In this document: piece by piece, positions 50,671-61,799 of the stretch | How the letters are laid out: each line of letters starts with the position of its first letter | Numbering within the stretch: position 1 is the first letter of the stretch | Source: Stutzerimonas decontaminans | Lineage (GTDB): Bacteria > Pseudomonadota > Gammaproteobacteria > Pseudomonadales > Pseudomonadaceae | Reading direction: 5' to 3' | Assembly (NCBI RefSeq): GCF_000661915.1 | Contig: NZ_CP007509.1 | Location: 62,001 to 126,000, forward strand | DNA length: 64,000 nt | Position numbers and translations under genes: made by a program | Notes under the pieces: model-generated | What the model was told of the DNA's origin: nothing | The model's input: only the letters and a program-made list of their open reading frames with translations | The model's database searches: none

Positions 50671-51913
50671 GATTTACCCACGTATAAATTTCATTGCCTA
50701 AATATTCGCCGAAAGCACCGCCGCTAGAACCGGCTAAATATGCTCCTGTGGCTGCGCCAGTAATTGCTATTACCGCTAGAGCAGGCGCTCCAACCGTAAC
50801 GCCGAATGCGATTGCTACCCCGCCTAATACGGCCATAGCCAGTTTGGCACCTGCAATACCACCCACCGCGCCACCGCCGGCGCTCCATACAAAGCCGCCC
50901 ACCTGTTGATAACTCGTCTGGCTACAAGTTTGGCTGCTCCCCACGGAACAGGCGTCATGGATTCTGCTCAACCGAACACCACCGTCGATGGCGATGCCCA
51001 AATAGCCTAAGCGGCCAGCGCCTTTCGCCCAATTCGAAACCGTATTGATGCGTTGCCCAAGCTGCGGAACTTCGCCTTTTTCAGTAATCGCAGAGGCGTT
51101 ATGCAGGATCGATTTTGTAGATAGGCCGAGCGTGGTCTTGATGCTTTCGTAATTACGGATATTGACGGTTGAAAGGGTTAGGCGGCCAAGGGAATGATTC
51201 AGCTGGCCGAATAGTTGCTGACGCTTTGCATAGAACTCCGGCGAAAATCGGTTGGGGTTTCCGGTGCGGCGCAGCTCCTCGACATACGCGACGTTGATCT
51301 TCTCCAGCATGCTTTTGACGTCCCCTAGCTGGCGTCCGGCTGCTGCACTCAGTACACCCAACGCAGTGCTTTGATGGGATGCAACGGTTTCCAGCGAGAC
51401 GTAGTCCAGAACTTCCAGGTGTCGCTTGACCGTCATGGCTTCGGCGGGTGTCAGCTGTTGGATGCCTTCACTTGCAAGCCTTGCTTGCTCTCTCAGCATC
51501 TCGAGGCGCTGTCGGTCAGCATCGGTGCGCGGCATGTTGGAGATGATGACGATCTCCCCAGGCAGTACCGTCTCGTTGAGATGCTCGTTATTACGCTGGA
51601 ACAACGAGCGGTGGAGGAAGTGCATTTCACGCCCGTAGATCGCCTCATAGATCGCCTGGCGACTCTGCACCCTTTCGTTCCAGTAGAAGGCGACGTCGAA
51701 TGCCCCGCTGCACTGGCTTTCCTGCATGACCTGCCCTGTGGTGCAGCCGGGGCGTGCTGGGCTGCTCGTGGCAGGCATGCGCAAGACCTGGCCAGCCTGG
51801 ATCTGGTTGGGGTCTTCAATCTGCGGGTTCAGGCGTAGCAGGCTGCTGACGGTGGTGCCGTGATCGCTGGCGATCCGGGTCAGGCTGTCACCCTTTTGTA
51901 TCGTGTATTCCAT
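50663..51913 (-). CDS. LysM protein with glycine-zipper C-terminus, candidate T6SS pore-forming effector
   Basis: A 416-residue protein without signal peptide. Residues 2-47 form a LysM domain (YTIQKGDSLTRIASDHGTTVSSLLRLNPQIEDPNQIQAGQVLRM). The middle is helical and charged. Residues about 330-407 are glycine/alanine-rich and hydrophobic (SAGGGAVGGIAGAKLAMAVLGGVAIAFG, then a second segment), like glycine-zipper membrane-inserting toxins. Local base composition becomes AT-rich in the 3' part. It follows vgrG and a DUF4123 chaperone and precedes a small membrane protein, the standard order of effector modules. A role in permeabilising rival membranes is inferred. Confidence 0.75.
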   Translation of the reverse strand: MEYTIQKGDSLTRIASDHGTTVSSLLRLNPQIEDPNQIQAGQVLRMPATSSPARPGCTTGQVMQESQCSGAFDVAFYWNERVQSRQAIYEAIYGREMHFLHRSLFQRNNEHLNETVLPGEIVIISNMPRTDADRQRLEMLREQARLASEGIQQLTPAEAMTVKRHLEVLDYVSLETVASHQSTALGVLSAAAGRQLGDVKSMLEKINVAYVEELRRTGNPNRFSPEFYAKRQQLFGQLNHSLGRLTLSTVNIRNYESIKTTLGLSTKSILHNASAITEKGEVPQLGQRINTVSNWAKGAGRLGYLGIAIDGGVRLSRIHDACSVGSSQTCSQTSYQQVGGFVWSAGGGAVGGIAGAKLAMAVLGGVAIAFGVTVGAPALAVIAITGAATGAYLAGSSGGAFGEYLGNEIYTWVNHE

Positions 51914-51918
51914 TCGCT

Positions 51919-52773
51919 TTATCCATGTAGGCCAAGCAGACTGGCTTCGATTCGAGCCAGCCGGTGCTCGGCAGCTTCTTCCTTGTTGGTCAGACCTATT
52001 CGAGCCTCGGGGCTGTCGATGGCATCAGGGAACTGCAGTGCTAATTCAACGTACGCGAGCAGGTGCTGTTCGGCCTCGATACCGAATGTCTCGGCTTCGT
52101 GCACGCGCTGCTTGACGACCGCTTCCAGCTCCGGGGCGGACTTTTCATGAAAGTCATCCGCAGAAAAGTGGTTGATCAGGCGCTGGATGAAGCGCTGTCG
52201 CTCCTGCTGTTGCCAATGAACGAGGTGCTCGGGACGGATCGAAAACCAGCCCTCGTCGTCAGCAGTTCTGCCGAGAGAAATCTGGTTTGTGGTGAAACCT
52301 CGCCATTCGCTGTGCTCGGTGGTCAGCCAGACGCCGCTGATCGGGCCGAGCCAAGCGCTCAGCTCGTCTTGCGTGAGGCTGTCGAAGAAGCGCTCGCTCA
52401 AGGCCGGGTCGTAGAACCTGCAGAATGCCAGTTCACCGGAGGGCAGCCTGACGCTCAGCAGGCTGCGTAAATGGCTCGCCAGTTCATCGATGCTCGCCGC
52501 GCTTTTCAACAGCAGCCCTGCCGATTGCCAGCGCTCCCGGTTCTGCCACATCAGATGCTGCCCCGCGAGGCTGTACAGAATGGGGCTGCATTCCAGCATG
52601 GACTCATGGCGCGTACCTCGGTACAGCGGTTCCAGGCGGGGTTCGTCGTCGTGCTGGTAGATGATCTGCAGAGCCGGTAATGCGGCACCATCGAGCAGTA
52701 GGTAGAGGTCGTCGCGCTCGATATCCGGGTCTTCTACAGCCTGCATCAGGCGGTGCTCGCGTTCTTGCCGCAT
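51919..52773 (-). CDS. DUF4123 effector chaperone (Tap/TEC-like)
   Basis: A 284-residue protein with the DUF4123 fold: LYLLLDGAALPALQIIYQ near the N-terminus, then SPILYSLAGQ, LLSVRLPSGELAFCRFYDPALSERFF and LGPISGVWL. Such chaperones load an effector on the VgrG encoded beside them. The ATG at 52773 has a perfect GGAGG six to seven bases upstream and lies 28 bp inside the vgrG end; an ATG at 52746 overlapping the vgrG stop is a weaker choice. The effector gene follows after 5 bp. Confidence 0.88.
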   Translation of the reverse strand: MRQEREHRLMQAVEDPDIERDDLYLLLDGAALPALQIIYQHDDEPRLEPLYRGTRHESMLECSPILYSLAGQHLMWQNRERWQSAGLLLKSAASIDELASHLRSLLSVRLPSGELAFCRFYDPALSERFFDSLTQDELSAWLGPISGVWLTTEHSEWRGFTTNQISLGRTADDEGWFSIRPEHLVHWQQQERQRFIQRLINHFSADDFHEKSAPELEAVVKQRVHEAETFGIEAEQHLLAYVELALQFPDAIDSPEARIGLTNKEEAAEHRLARIEASLLGLHG

Positions 52774-54845
52774 GGGCAAACCTCCAACTGGCATGAGCCA
52801 TCGGCTTGCATTCCGCACTGCTTGACCAACAGCAGTTTGGCGGCCGCGGCCTGTTTGAGTTGCCGCGACATGTTGATCAGGGCAGGCAAGGTGAGGCTGC
52901 CGGCAACGGCGCTGGTTGCCAGCCATGGCATTACCGGCGCCAGAATCTTCAGCCCCGACTCCTTTCCGGCAGCGCCACCCGAATTCATCCGGATCGTCGC
53001 GCCGCTCAGCGTCACGCCGCTGGGGTCGAGCTTGAGAAAACTGCCGCCGCCGGAGGCGGTGAGTTCCATGCCGGCGTCGATGACGACCTTGCTGCCGGCG
53101 TAGTAGTGGATCTCGTTGCCCGCCTCGATGAATTGCCCGGAGCCGATCTTCAGGTGCTGGCTGTTGCCGACAGTGAGGTGATCGTTGGCGCGAATTTCGG
53201 TTTTGCGGTCGGCGTGGGTGGTGCGGTGTTCTTCGGCCTTGAATTCGCTGTAGCTGTTGGCCTCGACGGTGTCGTGGCGCTCGTGGCCGACGCGGATCTT
53301 CTGGTCGTGCTCGATGTTTTCGTCCCAGTCGCGCTGGGCGTGGATGTAGATCTGTTCGGCGCCCTTGCGGTCTTCGATGCGCAGTTCGTTGTAGCCGCCA
53401 CCACCCGGTGAGCTGAGCGTTTTGAACACCGTGCGGGTCTTGTTGGCCGGCAGGTCGTAGGGGACTTGGTGTTCCTTGTGGTAGAGGCAGCCGGTCACCA
53501 GCGGTTGATCGGGATCGCCTTCGAGAAAGGTCACCAGTACTTCCATGCCGACCCGCGGAATGGCGATGCCGCCGTAGCGGTCGCCCGCCCAGCTGGAAGA
53601 GACGCGCAGCCAGCAGCTGGTCTTATCGTCGGCCTGGCCTTCGCGATCCCAGTGGAATTGAACGCGCACGCGGCCGTACTCGTCGCAGTGAATTTCTTCG
53701 CCGGCCGGGCCGGTGACCACGGCGGTCTGACTGCCGAGCAGCTTCGGCTTCGGATGGTTTAGTGCCGGGCGGAAAGGGATATCCCACGGCGTAGCGGTGA
53801 AGTGGTTGCGGTAGCCCTGAGTGAAGCCGTCACATGACTGGCTATTGCTGGTGACCGACTCCTCCAATACCTGCGGCTGCTTGCCTTCATGCAGCACCTC
53901 GGTAAGCAGCCAGAGCTGGTTCCAGTCGCTGCGCGGGTGTTCGGTGAGCGGGAGGAAATGCCCGCTCGCCAGTCGTGGCTGGTCGCTTTCGCCTTCAGCC
54001 AGCTCGTAGTCGTGGCGATGGCGTTCCAGGGCGCGTTGCGACAGGTGCTTGCCGCGGGCGCGCTCGGTGAAGCGGCCGGGGTAATCGTAGTCTTCAAGGT
54101 CGGGCTGGAAGTCGCTATGGAACGCGGCCTCCATGGTCAGACGCGGCTTTTCGAAGTCGTAGTCGCGGCGCGTGACCCGGCTGGTACGGGTTTCCAGACG
54201 CAGGCCGAAACGCTTGATCACCGGCTGGTCGGCGACCAGGCCGCTGTCCTGCTGATAGGCGGTGGCGGCGAGCTTGGGAAAGACGGTCTGGTCGTCGCCG
54301 AAGACCAGCACATGGCCGGCCGTGCTGTGCTCGAAGTGGTAATGGATACCTTCTTCCTCGCACAGGCGCTGGATGAAGTGCAGGTCGGTTTCGTCGTACT
54401 GCACGCAATATTCGCGCGGCGGGTAGATCACCGGGCCGAGCCCGAAGCGGTAGGCACCGGCCTGGATGCCATGCTCCTCGAGCACCTGGGCGATGATCTG
54501 CGGCACGGTCAGGTGCTGGAAGATGCGCTGGTTGGTGCGATGGGCGAGGTAGGCCAGCTGCGGCACGAGCGTGAGCCGATAGCGGGTCAGGCGCTTGCCG
54601 GATTCACCTTGGGCGGCTTGATGCACCAGCCCGTGGATGCCGCTGCCGTCCGGCGCCAAGGCGAGGGAGGCCGGGCGATGCAGCAGGCTTTCCAGATCCA
54701 GATCGGGGTGCTCGCTGACCAGTTCCAGGTCGAAACGATAGGGCTGACTGATCGCCTCGCGGCCCTGGAATTCGAGCACCTTGAAGTCGTGCTCGATGCC
54801 CTCGAGGGAAAGCGTGAAGTGGGCCTGGTTGGCGGGGTTGAACAT
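52746..54845 (-). CDS. tssI: VgrG spike protein with cysteine-rich tail
   Basis: A 699-residue T6SS spike. The gp27-like part includes REYCVQYDETDLHFIQRLCEEEGIHYHFEH. The OB-fold/gp5 part has DEYGRVRVQFHWDREGQADDKTSCWLRVSSSWAGDRYGGIAIPRVGMEVLVTFLEGDPDQPLVTG, and a repetitive beta-helix needle follows (about residues 480-620). After the needle is a further 75-residue segment, including a hydrophobic stretch, that ends KQCGMQADGSCQLEVCPC. This extension may bind the effector or its chaperone. The gene lies 15 bp after the sigma-54 activator and overlaps the DUF4123 gene. Confidence 0.96.
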   Translation of the reverse strand: MFNPANQAHFTLSLEGIEHDFKVLEFQGREAISQPYRFDLELVSEHPDLDLESLLHRPASLALAPDGSGIHGLVHQAAQGESGKRLTRYRLTLVPQLAYLAHRTNQRIFQHLTVPQIIAQVLEEHGIQAGAYRFGLGPVIYPPREYCVQYDETDLHFIQRLCEEEGIHYHFEHSTAGHVLVFGDDQTVFPKLAATAYQQDSGLVADQPVIKRFGLRLETRTSRVTRRDYDFEKPRLTMEAAFHSDFQPDLEDYDYPGRFTERARGKHLSQRALERHRHDYELAEGESDQPRLASGHFLPLTEHPRSDWNQLWLLTEVLHEGKQPQVLEESVTSNSQSCDGFTQGYRNHFTATPWDIPFRPALNHPKPKLLGSQTAVVTGPAGEEIHCDEYGRVRVQFHWDREGQADDKTSCWLRVSSSWAGDRYGGIAIPRVGMEVLVTFLEGDPDQPLVTGCLYHKEHQVPYDLPANKTRTVFKTLSSPGGGGYNELRIEDRKGAEQIYIHAQRDWDENIEHDQKIRVGHERHDTVEANSYSEFKAEEHRTTHADRKTEIRANDHLTVGNSQHLKIGSGQFIEAGNEIHYYAGSKVVIDAGMELTASGGGSFLKLDPSGVTLSGATIRMNSGGAAGKESGLKILAPVMPWLATSAVAGSLTLPALINMSRQLKQAAAAKLLLVKQCGMQADGSCQLEVCPCGKNASTA

Positions 54846-54860
54846 GGCGTCGTTCCTTCC

Positions 54861-56378
<1,518 letters not shown>

Positions 56379-56379
56379 C

Positions 56380-58977
56380 TCAGGCGAACTCACAGACCAG
56401 GGCACCCTCGCCATCCAGCGTGGCATGCACCCGCTGCAGCGGCTCGCCACTGGCCATGGCATCGAGCAGGCGATCCACCACCAGCGGTTGCAGGTGCTGC
56501 TCGATCAGATGGTCGATCAGTCGCGCACCGCTGTCGCTGGCGCCGCAGCGCTCGGAGAGGTGCGTGACCAGCGCCGGGCAGTGGCTGAACTGCAGCTGGC
56601 GCCGCTGCAACCGCTCACCGAAGCGCGCAAGCTTGAGCGCGACCAATTCGTCGAGCACCGCGCCAGCGATAGGGTAGTAGGGCACCACCCGCATGCGCCC
56701 CAGCAGCGCCGGCTTGAAGTGCTGCGACAGCTGTGGGCGTATCGCCAGTTCCAGGTCCTCGGCAGTCGGCCGCTGCCCGGCGGTGCAGAAACTGGCGATG
56801 CGCTCGCTGGCGAGGTTGCTTGTCATCAGGATCAGGGTGTTGCGGAAGTTGATCTCGCGGCCTTCGCCGTCATTCGCCACGCCCTTGTCGAAGATCTGAT
56901 AGAAGACGTTCATCACATCCGGATCGGCCTTCTCCACCTCGTCGAGCAGGATCACCGAGTAGGGTTTCTGCCGCACCGCTTCGGTGAGCATGCCGCCTTC
57001 GCCGTAGCCGACGTAACCCGGAGGCGCGCCGATCAGGCGGGAAACGCTGTGTTTCTCCTGGAATTCGGACATGTTGATGGTGGTGAGGAAACGTTCGCCG
57101 CCGTACAGCAGGTCGGCCAGGGCCAGTGCGGTTTCGGTCTTGCCGACGCCGCTGGGGCCGACCAGCAGGAACACGCCCACCGGAGCGTCGGGTTTGTTCA
57201 GCCCGGCTGCTGCCGCGCGCATAGCACGATCCAGCGCTTCGACGGCCTGTTCCTGTCCACGCACCCGGGCGCGAAGATCGGCGGCGAAGTTGGCGACCTG
57301 TGCGTTATGTTCACGGGCCAGCTGCGCCAGCGGCACGCCGGTCCAGTGGCTGATCACCTCCGCCACCAGGCGCGGGCAGACCTCATGGCTGACCAGTCGC
57401 TGCTCGGCCTGGGCCGCGGCAAGTTCGGTCTGCACGGCGCGCAGCTCGGCCTCCAGCTCATCGAGCGATGGAGCTTCTCCGTCCTCGTTCGTATCGCTGC
57501 GCGCTTCGGCCGTGCGTTTGCGCAGGTCGAGCAGGCGCTCGGCGAGGTGGCGCTGATTGGCCCAGCGGGATTCGAGCAGCTCGATCTCGTCCCCCGCCGC
57601 GATCAGGCGTTGCTCCAGCCGCTCCAGGGCAGCCGCATCGACCGGCAGGCCGGCGGCCAGATCGCTGCGCATGGCTTCACGCTGGCGCTCGCCTTCGGCG
57701 ATTTCGCCACGCAGACGTTCCAGCGCCTCGGGCGCGGCGGCGAGACTGATGCGCACCCGTGCGCAGGCGGTATCCAGTACGTCCACCGCCTTGTCCGGCA
57801 GCTGTCGGCCAGCCAGGTAACGAGCCGATAGCTCGGCGGCGGCCGCGACGGCATCGTCGCGCAGGTAGATGCCGTGGCTCTTTTCATAGACCGGCGCCAG
57901 CCCGCGCAGAATGGTGACGGCTTCCTGAACGGTCGGCTCGTGCAATTGCACCGGCTGGAAGCGCCGGGCCAGCGCCGGGTCCTTCTCGAAATATTTCTTG
58001 TATTCGCTCCAGGTCGTCGCAGCGATGGTGCGTAGCTCGCCGCGTGCCAACGCCGGCTTGAGCAGGTTGGCGGCATCGCCGCTGCCGGCCTGGCCGCCGG
58101 CGCCGATCAGCGTGTGCGCCTCATCGATAAACAGGATGATCGGCTTGGGTGAGCCCTTCACCTCGTCGATCACGCCCTGCAGACGGCGTTCGAATTCGCC
58201 TTTCACGCTGGCACCGGCTTGCAGCAGGCCGAGGTCCAGGCAGAGCAACTCGACGCCCTTGAGTGCCACAGGCACTTCGCCAGCGGCGATGCGCAGCGCC
58301 AGGCCTTCGACGATGGCGGTCTTGCCGACCCCAGCTTCGCCGACCACGATCGGATTGCTCTTTCGCCGCCGGGCGAGGATGTCGATCATCTGGCGGATCG
58401 CCGAGTTGCGGCAGAGCACCGGATCGAGCTTGCCGTCACGGGCCTGTTGGGTGAAGTTGTGGGTAAAGCGCGCCAGGTTTGACTCGCCACCTGCGGCAGG
58501 TTTGCCAGTGCTGCCTTGCGGCTGCTGGCTGAGGGCGAAGTCGCGCAGGCGCTCGGCATCCAGCCGGGCCAGCAGTGGTTGGTAATGGCTGCCGGCATAG
58601 CGCAGCGGATTACGCAGCAGAGCGAGAATCAGCGCGGCCTGGTCAATCTGGCTCTGGCCGAGTTCCAGGCTGGCCACCAGCAGGGCATCCTGCAGCCATT
58701 GCACCAGTTCGGTGGAAAAGACCGGGTTGCGCGACTCGCTGTGCTCGCCGCGCGGTTGCAGCGCCTGCGCCAGTGTGCCGGCATCGACTTCGGCATCCAG
58801 CAAGGCTCGCTTGAGCAGTCCATCGGGACGCTCGAGCAGGCCGAGCAGCAGGTCCTCGACGAGAATCTTGCTGCCGCCACGTACCACGCAGCGTTCGGCC
58901 GCGCCTTCCAGATCGCGCTTGGTTTCGGCATCCAGCGCCTGTACCAGCTGTTGCAGATCGACATTGATCATTTTCAT
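56380..58977 (-). CDS. tssH: T6SS sheath-disassembly ATPase ClpV
   Basis: TssH/ClpV is the AAA+ unfoldase that recycles contracted TssBC sheaths. The 865-residue protein has an N-terminal repeat domain, Walker A motifs GEAGVGKTA and GPSGVGKTE in the two ATPase domains, Walker B ILFIDEAHTLIGAGG and VILLDEVEKADPDV, and a coiled-coil insert (about residues 430-540). It is complete and has no missing motif. The gene is 5 bp after tssG. Confidence 0.97.
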   Translation of the reverse strand: MKMINVDLQQLVQALDAETKRDLEGAAERCVVRGGSKILVEDLLLGLLERPDGLLKRALLDAEVDAGTLAQALQPRGEHSESRNPVFSTELVQWLQDALLVASLELGQSQIDQAALILALLRNPLRYAGSHYQPLLARLDAERLRDFALSQQPQGSTGKPAAGGESNLARFTHNFTQQARDGKLDPVLCRNSAIRQMIDILARRRKSNPIVVGEAGVGKTAIVEGLALRIAAGEVPVALKGVELLCLDLGLLQAGASVKGEFERRLQGVIDEVKGSPKPIILFIDEAHTLIGAGGQAGSGDAANLLKPALARGELRTIAATTWSEYKKYFEKDPALARRFQPVQLHEPTVQEAVTILRGLAPVYEKSHGIYLRDDAVAAAAELSARYLAGRQLPDKAVDVLDTACARVRISLAAAPEALERLRGEIAEGERQREAMRSDLAAGLPVDAAALERLEQRLIAAGDEIELLESRWANQRHLAERLLDLRKRTAEARSDTNEDGEAPSLDELEAELRAVQTELAAAQAEQRLVSHEVCPRLVAEVISHWTGVPLAQLAREHNAQVANFAADLRARVRGQEQAVEALDRAMRAAAAGLNKPDAPVGVFLLVGPSGVGKTETALALADLLYGGERFLTTINMSEFQEKHSVSRLIGAPPGYVGYGEGGMLTEAVRQKPYSVILLDEVEKADPDVMNVFYQIFDKGVANDGEGREINFRNTLILMTSNLASERIASFCTAGQRPTAEDLELAIRPQLSQHFKPALLGRMRVVPYYPIAGAVLDELVALKLARFGERLQRRQLQFSHCPALVTHLSERCGASDSGARLIDHLIEQHLQPLVVDRLLDAMASGEPLQRVHATLDGEGALVCEFA

Positions 58978-58982
58978 CTTCC

Positions 58983-59990
58983 TTAATGGGTCTGGCTGCC
59001 GAGGGTGACCAGGCCGTCGGCGCGGTCGCGTCCGAGCCAGCTGGTCCAGCCGAGGCGGCAGTTGTTGTCGGCGCCGATGCGCAGTTCACGGATCTGGTCC
59101 GGGCGAAGCTCTAGGCGCAGGTCGTAATCCAGCGGATCGCGCAGGGTGAAGCGCACCAGCGCACAGAGCGGCTGGTAGCCGCTGCCGATGGGCAGGAATT
59201 CGTGGAAGCGATTCCAGTCCAGCTGGCGGATATGGATGCGGAACTTGCCGCCGCGGTCGCGGACCCGCTCGCCGAGCACCAGGCTTTCGCCCAGCTGGCT
59301 GTTGGCCTGGCCGAGACAGTTGCGTTGCTCGCCGAGGATTTCCACCTGGCGCTCCAGGCATTGCTCAATGTTCAGCTCGGCGTGCTTGAAGTAGTAGCGC
59401 AGCACCGATTCGATCAATGCTGCCGAGTGCGCGCGCAGGCTGAGCAGGCCGAGATAGGGCAGTAGGCGCTTCCAGTTCAGCTCCGGCGCGCTGCGGATCG
59501 CCTCGCCGCTGAGCCCGACCAGAGCGAACAGCTGCTCCGAGAACGGGTCATGGGCGCCGCTGGTGAAGCGGGCGCGGTAGCGATATTTCTGCCAGATCGG
59601 CAGCAGCAAGCGCTGCAGGCGGTTGTTGAACAGGTCGAGGAAGTCGCGGGTCGGGTTGCCGTCCTCGCTGTCGCCAAGCGCCTGTTCGCCGTAGAAGGCC
59701 GGCAGCGGCGAGCCGGCGCCGAACAGGCTGACCAGGTTGATGCGCAGGCGCGCGCGCCACTCGCCGTGCTCCTGGAAGAACTGCACCTGCTCGATATCGC
59801 TGCCGGGAAAGCCCAGGCTCGGATTGGCCTGAAACTCCAGGCGCTCGTAGAGCGCCTCGTCGTCCAGGCCGGGGTCGAGCTGGCGCAGGCGATCGAGCAC
59901 CAGCAGCACACCCTGGAACAGGCTGTACTCGCGGATGCCACGGTTGAGCGGTTTCAGAGCAGCGGTTGCTGACCCATGCGCGGCGTCCAT
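58983..59990 (-). CDS. tssG: T6SS baseplate subunit TssG
   Basis: A 335-residue baseplate wedge protein. Typical text includes YSLFQGVLLVLDRLRQLDPGLDDEALYERLEFQANPSLGFPGSDIEQV and the middle FLDLFNNRLQRLLLPIWQKYRYRARF. It overlaps the tssF end by 37 nt. It forms wedge complexes with TssF and TssE around the VgrG hub. Confidence 0.95.
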   Translation of the reverse strand: MDAAHGSATAALKPLNRGIREYSLFQGVLLVLDRLRQLDPGLDDEALYERLEFQANPSLGFPGSDIEQVQFFQEHGEWRARLRINLVSLFGAGSPLPAFYGEQALGDSEDGNPTRDFLDLFNNRLQRLLLPIWQKYRYRARFTSGAHDPFSEQLFALVGLSGEAIRSAPELNWKRLLPYLGLLSLRAHSAALIESVLRYYFKHAELNIEQCLERQVEILGEQRNCLGQANSQLGESLVLGERVRDRGGKFRIHIRQLDWNRFHEFLPIGSGYQPLCALVRFTLRDPLDYDLRLELRPDQIRELRIGADNNCRLGWTSWLGRDRADGLVTLGSQTH

Positions 59991-61744
59991 TGGTACACCT
60001 CTCCCTGTGTGCTCTGCACGCGCAGCTCGTGATACGAGTTGAGGCTGGCGTAGAGGGCGAAGAATTCGTTGAGCACCGAGGCGAAGAGGAACAGATCGCC
60101 CTCACCGATGAAGCCGTCCTGGTTCATGGTCAGTTCGGTACGTACGCCGCGCACCGGCAGCCCGCGATGTAGGCGATCGACGTGCTGGTGGGCGATGTGA
60201 GTCAGGCCGCCGAGGCGCCGCCGGCTGACGTTCTCGGCGTGCTTGTCGTAATAGCGCGGCAGGTCATAGGTCTCGAGGATCACCTTGAGCGCCTCGACAT
60301 TGGCCAGCGACAGGTAGTTCAGCGACATGTTGCTGATCAGCTTCCACAGATAGTCACGCTGCAGCGGCGGCGCGTAGCTCGGGGTGACCGCCGAGATGTT
60401 GCGGAAGCTGAGGAATTCCGGCGTGTCGTCGCTGGACCTGCAGATGTCGCCGAGCTTCAGCTGGCGCGGCAGGTTCTGGTTGGTACAGGTGAGCTCGATG
60501 GACAGCGTCTCGTGCTGGTCGAGGTTGCGCAGTCCGAAGCTGAGCCAGGTTTCCTGTCCTTCTCCGAGCAGCGAAGGTTGCTGGCGCACGCTGTAGTGCG
60601 GCCGCGCCACCGGCACATCGAAGCTGGCGTCATGTTCGAAGGATTCGAACGGCACGTATTCTTCGTAGCCCATGCCGCCGGGTTTCCAGCCGGTGACCCG
60701 ATCCACCGAGAACACGCCGCACTGCTGCGAATCGTACTCGGCGGGTAACAGCAGGTACTGGTCCTGCTTGCCGTCCAGGCGGATCGGGATGGCATCGTGC
60801 GGGAACAGGTTGACCACCGGTGTGCAGTACAGGCGCACGTTGTCCAGCGTCGGACGTATGCGCTGCACGCCGGCCTTGTGAATGTCGAAGCGCAGCTCCA
60901 AGCCGCGGGCCTGCTTGAGCAAATCCTCGGGGATGCGCTGGATGACCTCCAGACCCTTGAGGTCGACGAAGAGAAATTTGTCCGGGAAGGCGAAATATTC
61001 CTGCAGGTAGCGATAACCGCGGAAAGTGTTGAGCGGGTAGGGGATCAGCGCCTCATCTTCAGCGAAACCTACCGGTTCGACTTGCTTGGCGTTGAGCTGC
61101 AAGGGCGCCAGCGGTCGGCCATCGGGGCCGGACAGCGGTTTGCCCTGATCGTCCAGCGGCACCAGTTCGATGCCGCCAAGGTGACGCAACAGGCTCAGGT
61201 AGAGCAGCTGGCTGATATAGGGCTCGCCGGCCAGGTGCAGGCGCAGATGACTGAGGCCGATCTCGCCAAGATGGCCGTCGGCGCTCATCTGCAGGCGCAG
61301 GCTGAGCAGCGCCCCAGTGCCTTTGACCGAATACTCCAGCGCCTGCAACGCCAGCGGCAGCACCTCGGTGGCGTAGGCGGTGCGAAAGCAGCAGCTGACG
61401 CCCTGCACTGGATTGGACTCCACTGGGGTGTTGCGCGGTACCGTCAGCGCAGGACCGGGGCGCTTCAGCGGATCGAACTGCAGCATGCTGAAGGCCGGCA
61501 GCGGGCGCATGTAATTCGGCCACAGCAGATGCATCAGCGAGTGGGTCAGCTCCGGCAACTCGTCATCGAGCTTCTGCCGCAGCCGCCCGGTGAGAAAGGC
61601 GAAGCCTTCGAGCAGCCGCTCGACATCCGGGTCGCGCCCGGCCTGCCCGAGGAATGGCGCCAGTGCCGGACTGCGCTCAGCGAAGCGCTTGCCCAGCTGG
61701 CGCAGGGCGGTCAGTTCGCTCTGGTAGTAATGGTTGAAAGACAT
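59954..61744 (-). CDS. tssF: T6SS baseplate subunit TssF
   Basis: A 596-residue baseplate protein, the largest wedge component. It starts MSFNHYYQSELTALRQLGKRFAERSPALAPFLG and includes RDPDVERLLEGFAFLTGRLRQKLDDELPELTHSLMHLLWPNYMRPLPAFSML, both family hallmarks. In most loci tssE lies just upstream; here the upstream genes are small lipoproteins and a metallopeptidase domain, so an insertion is likely. The rest of the T6SS (B, C, E, Hcp, J-M) is not in the window. Confidence 0.96.
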   Translation of the reverse strand: MSFNHYYQSELTALRQLGKRFAERSPALAPFLGQAGRDPDVERLLEGFAFLTGRLRQKLDDELPELTHSLMHLLWPNYMRPLPAFSMLQFDPLKRPGPALTVPRNTPVESNPVQGVSCCFRTAYATEVLPLALQALEYSVKGTGALLSLRLQMSADGHLGEIGLSHLRLHLAGEPYISQLLYLSLLRHLGGIELVPLDDQGKPLSGPDGRPLAPLQLNAKQVEPVGFAEDEALIPYPLNTFRGYRYLQEYFAFPDKFLFVDLKGLEVIQRIPEDLLKQARGLELRFDIHKAGVQRIRPTLDNVRLYCTPVVNLFPHDAIPIRLDGKQDQYLLLPAEYDSQQCGVFSVDRVTGWKPGGMGYEEYVPFESFEHDASFDVPVARPHYSVRQQPSLLGEGQETWLSFGLRNLDQHETLSIELTCTNQNLPRQLKLGDICRSSDDTPEFLSFRNISAVTPSYAPPLQRDYLWKLISNMSLNYLSLANVEALKVILETYDLPRYYDKHAENVSRRRLGGLTHIAHQHVDRLHRGLPVRGVRTELTMNQDGFIGEGDLFLFASVLNEFFALYASLNSYHELRVQSTQGEVYQWTPRMGQQPLL

Positions 61745-61799
61745 GTCTAACGATTCATCCTTGTCGTTTCGTGTCCGGCGCGCTTGCGCGGCGGCACTC

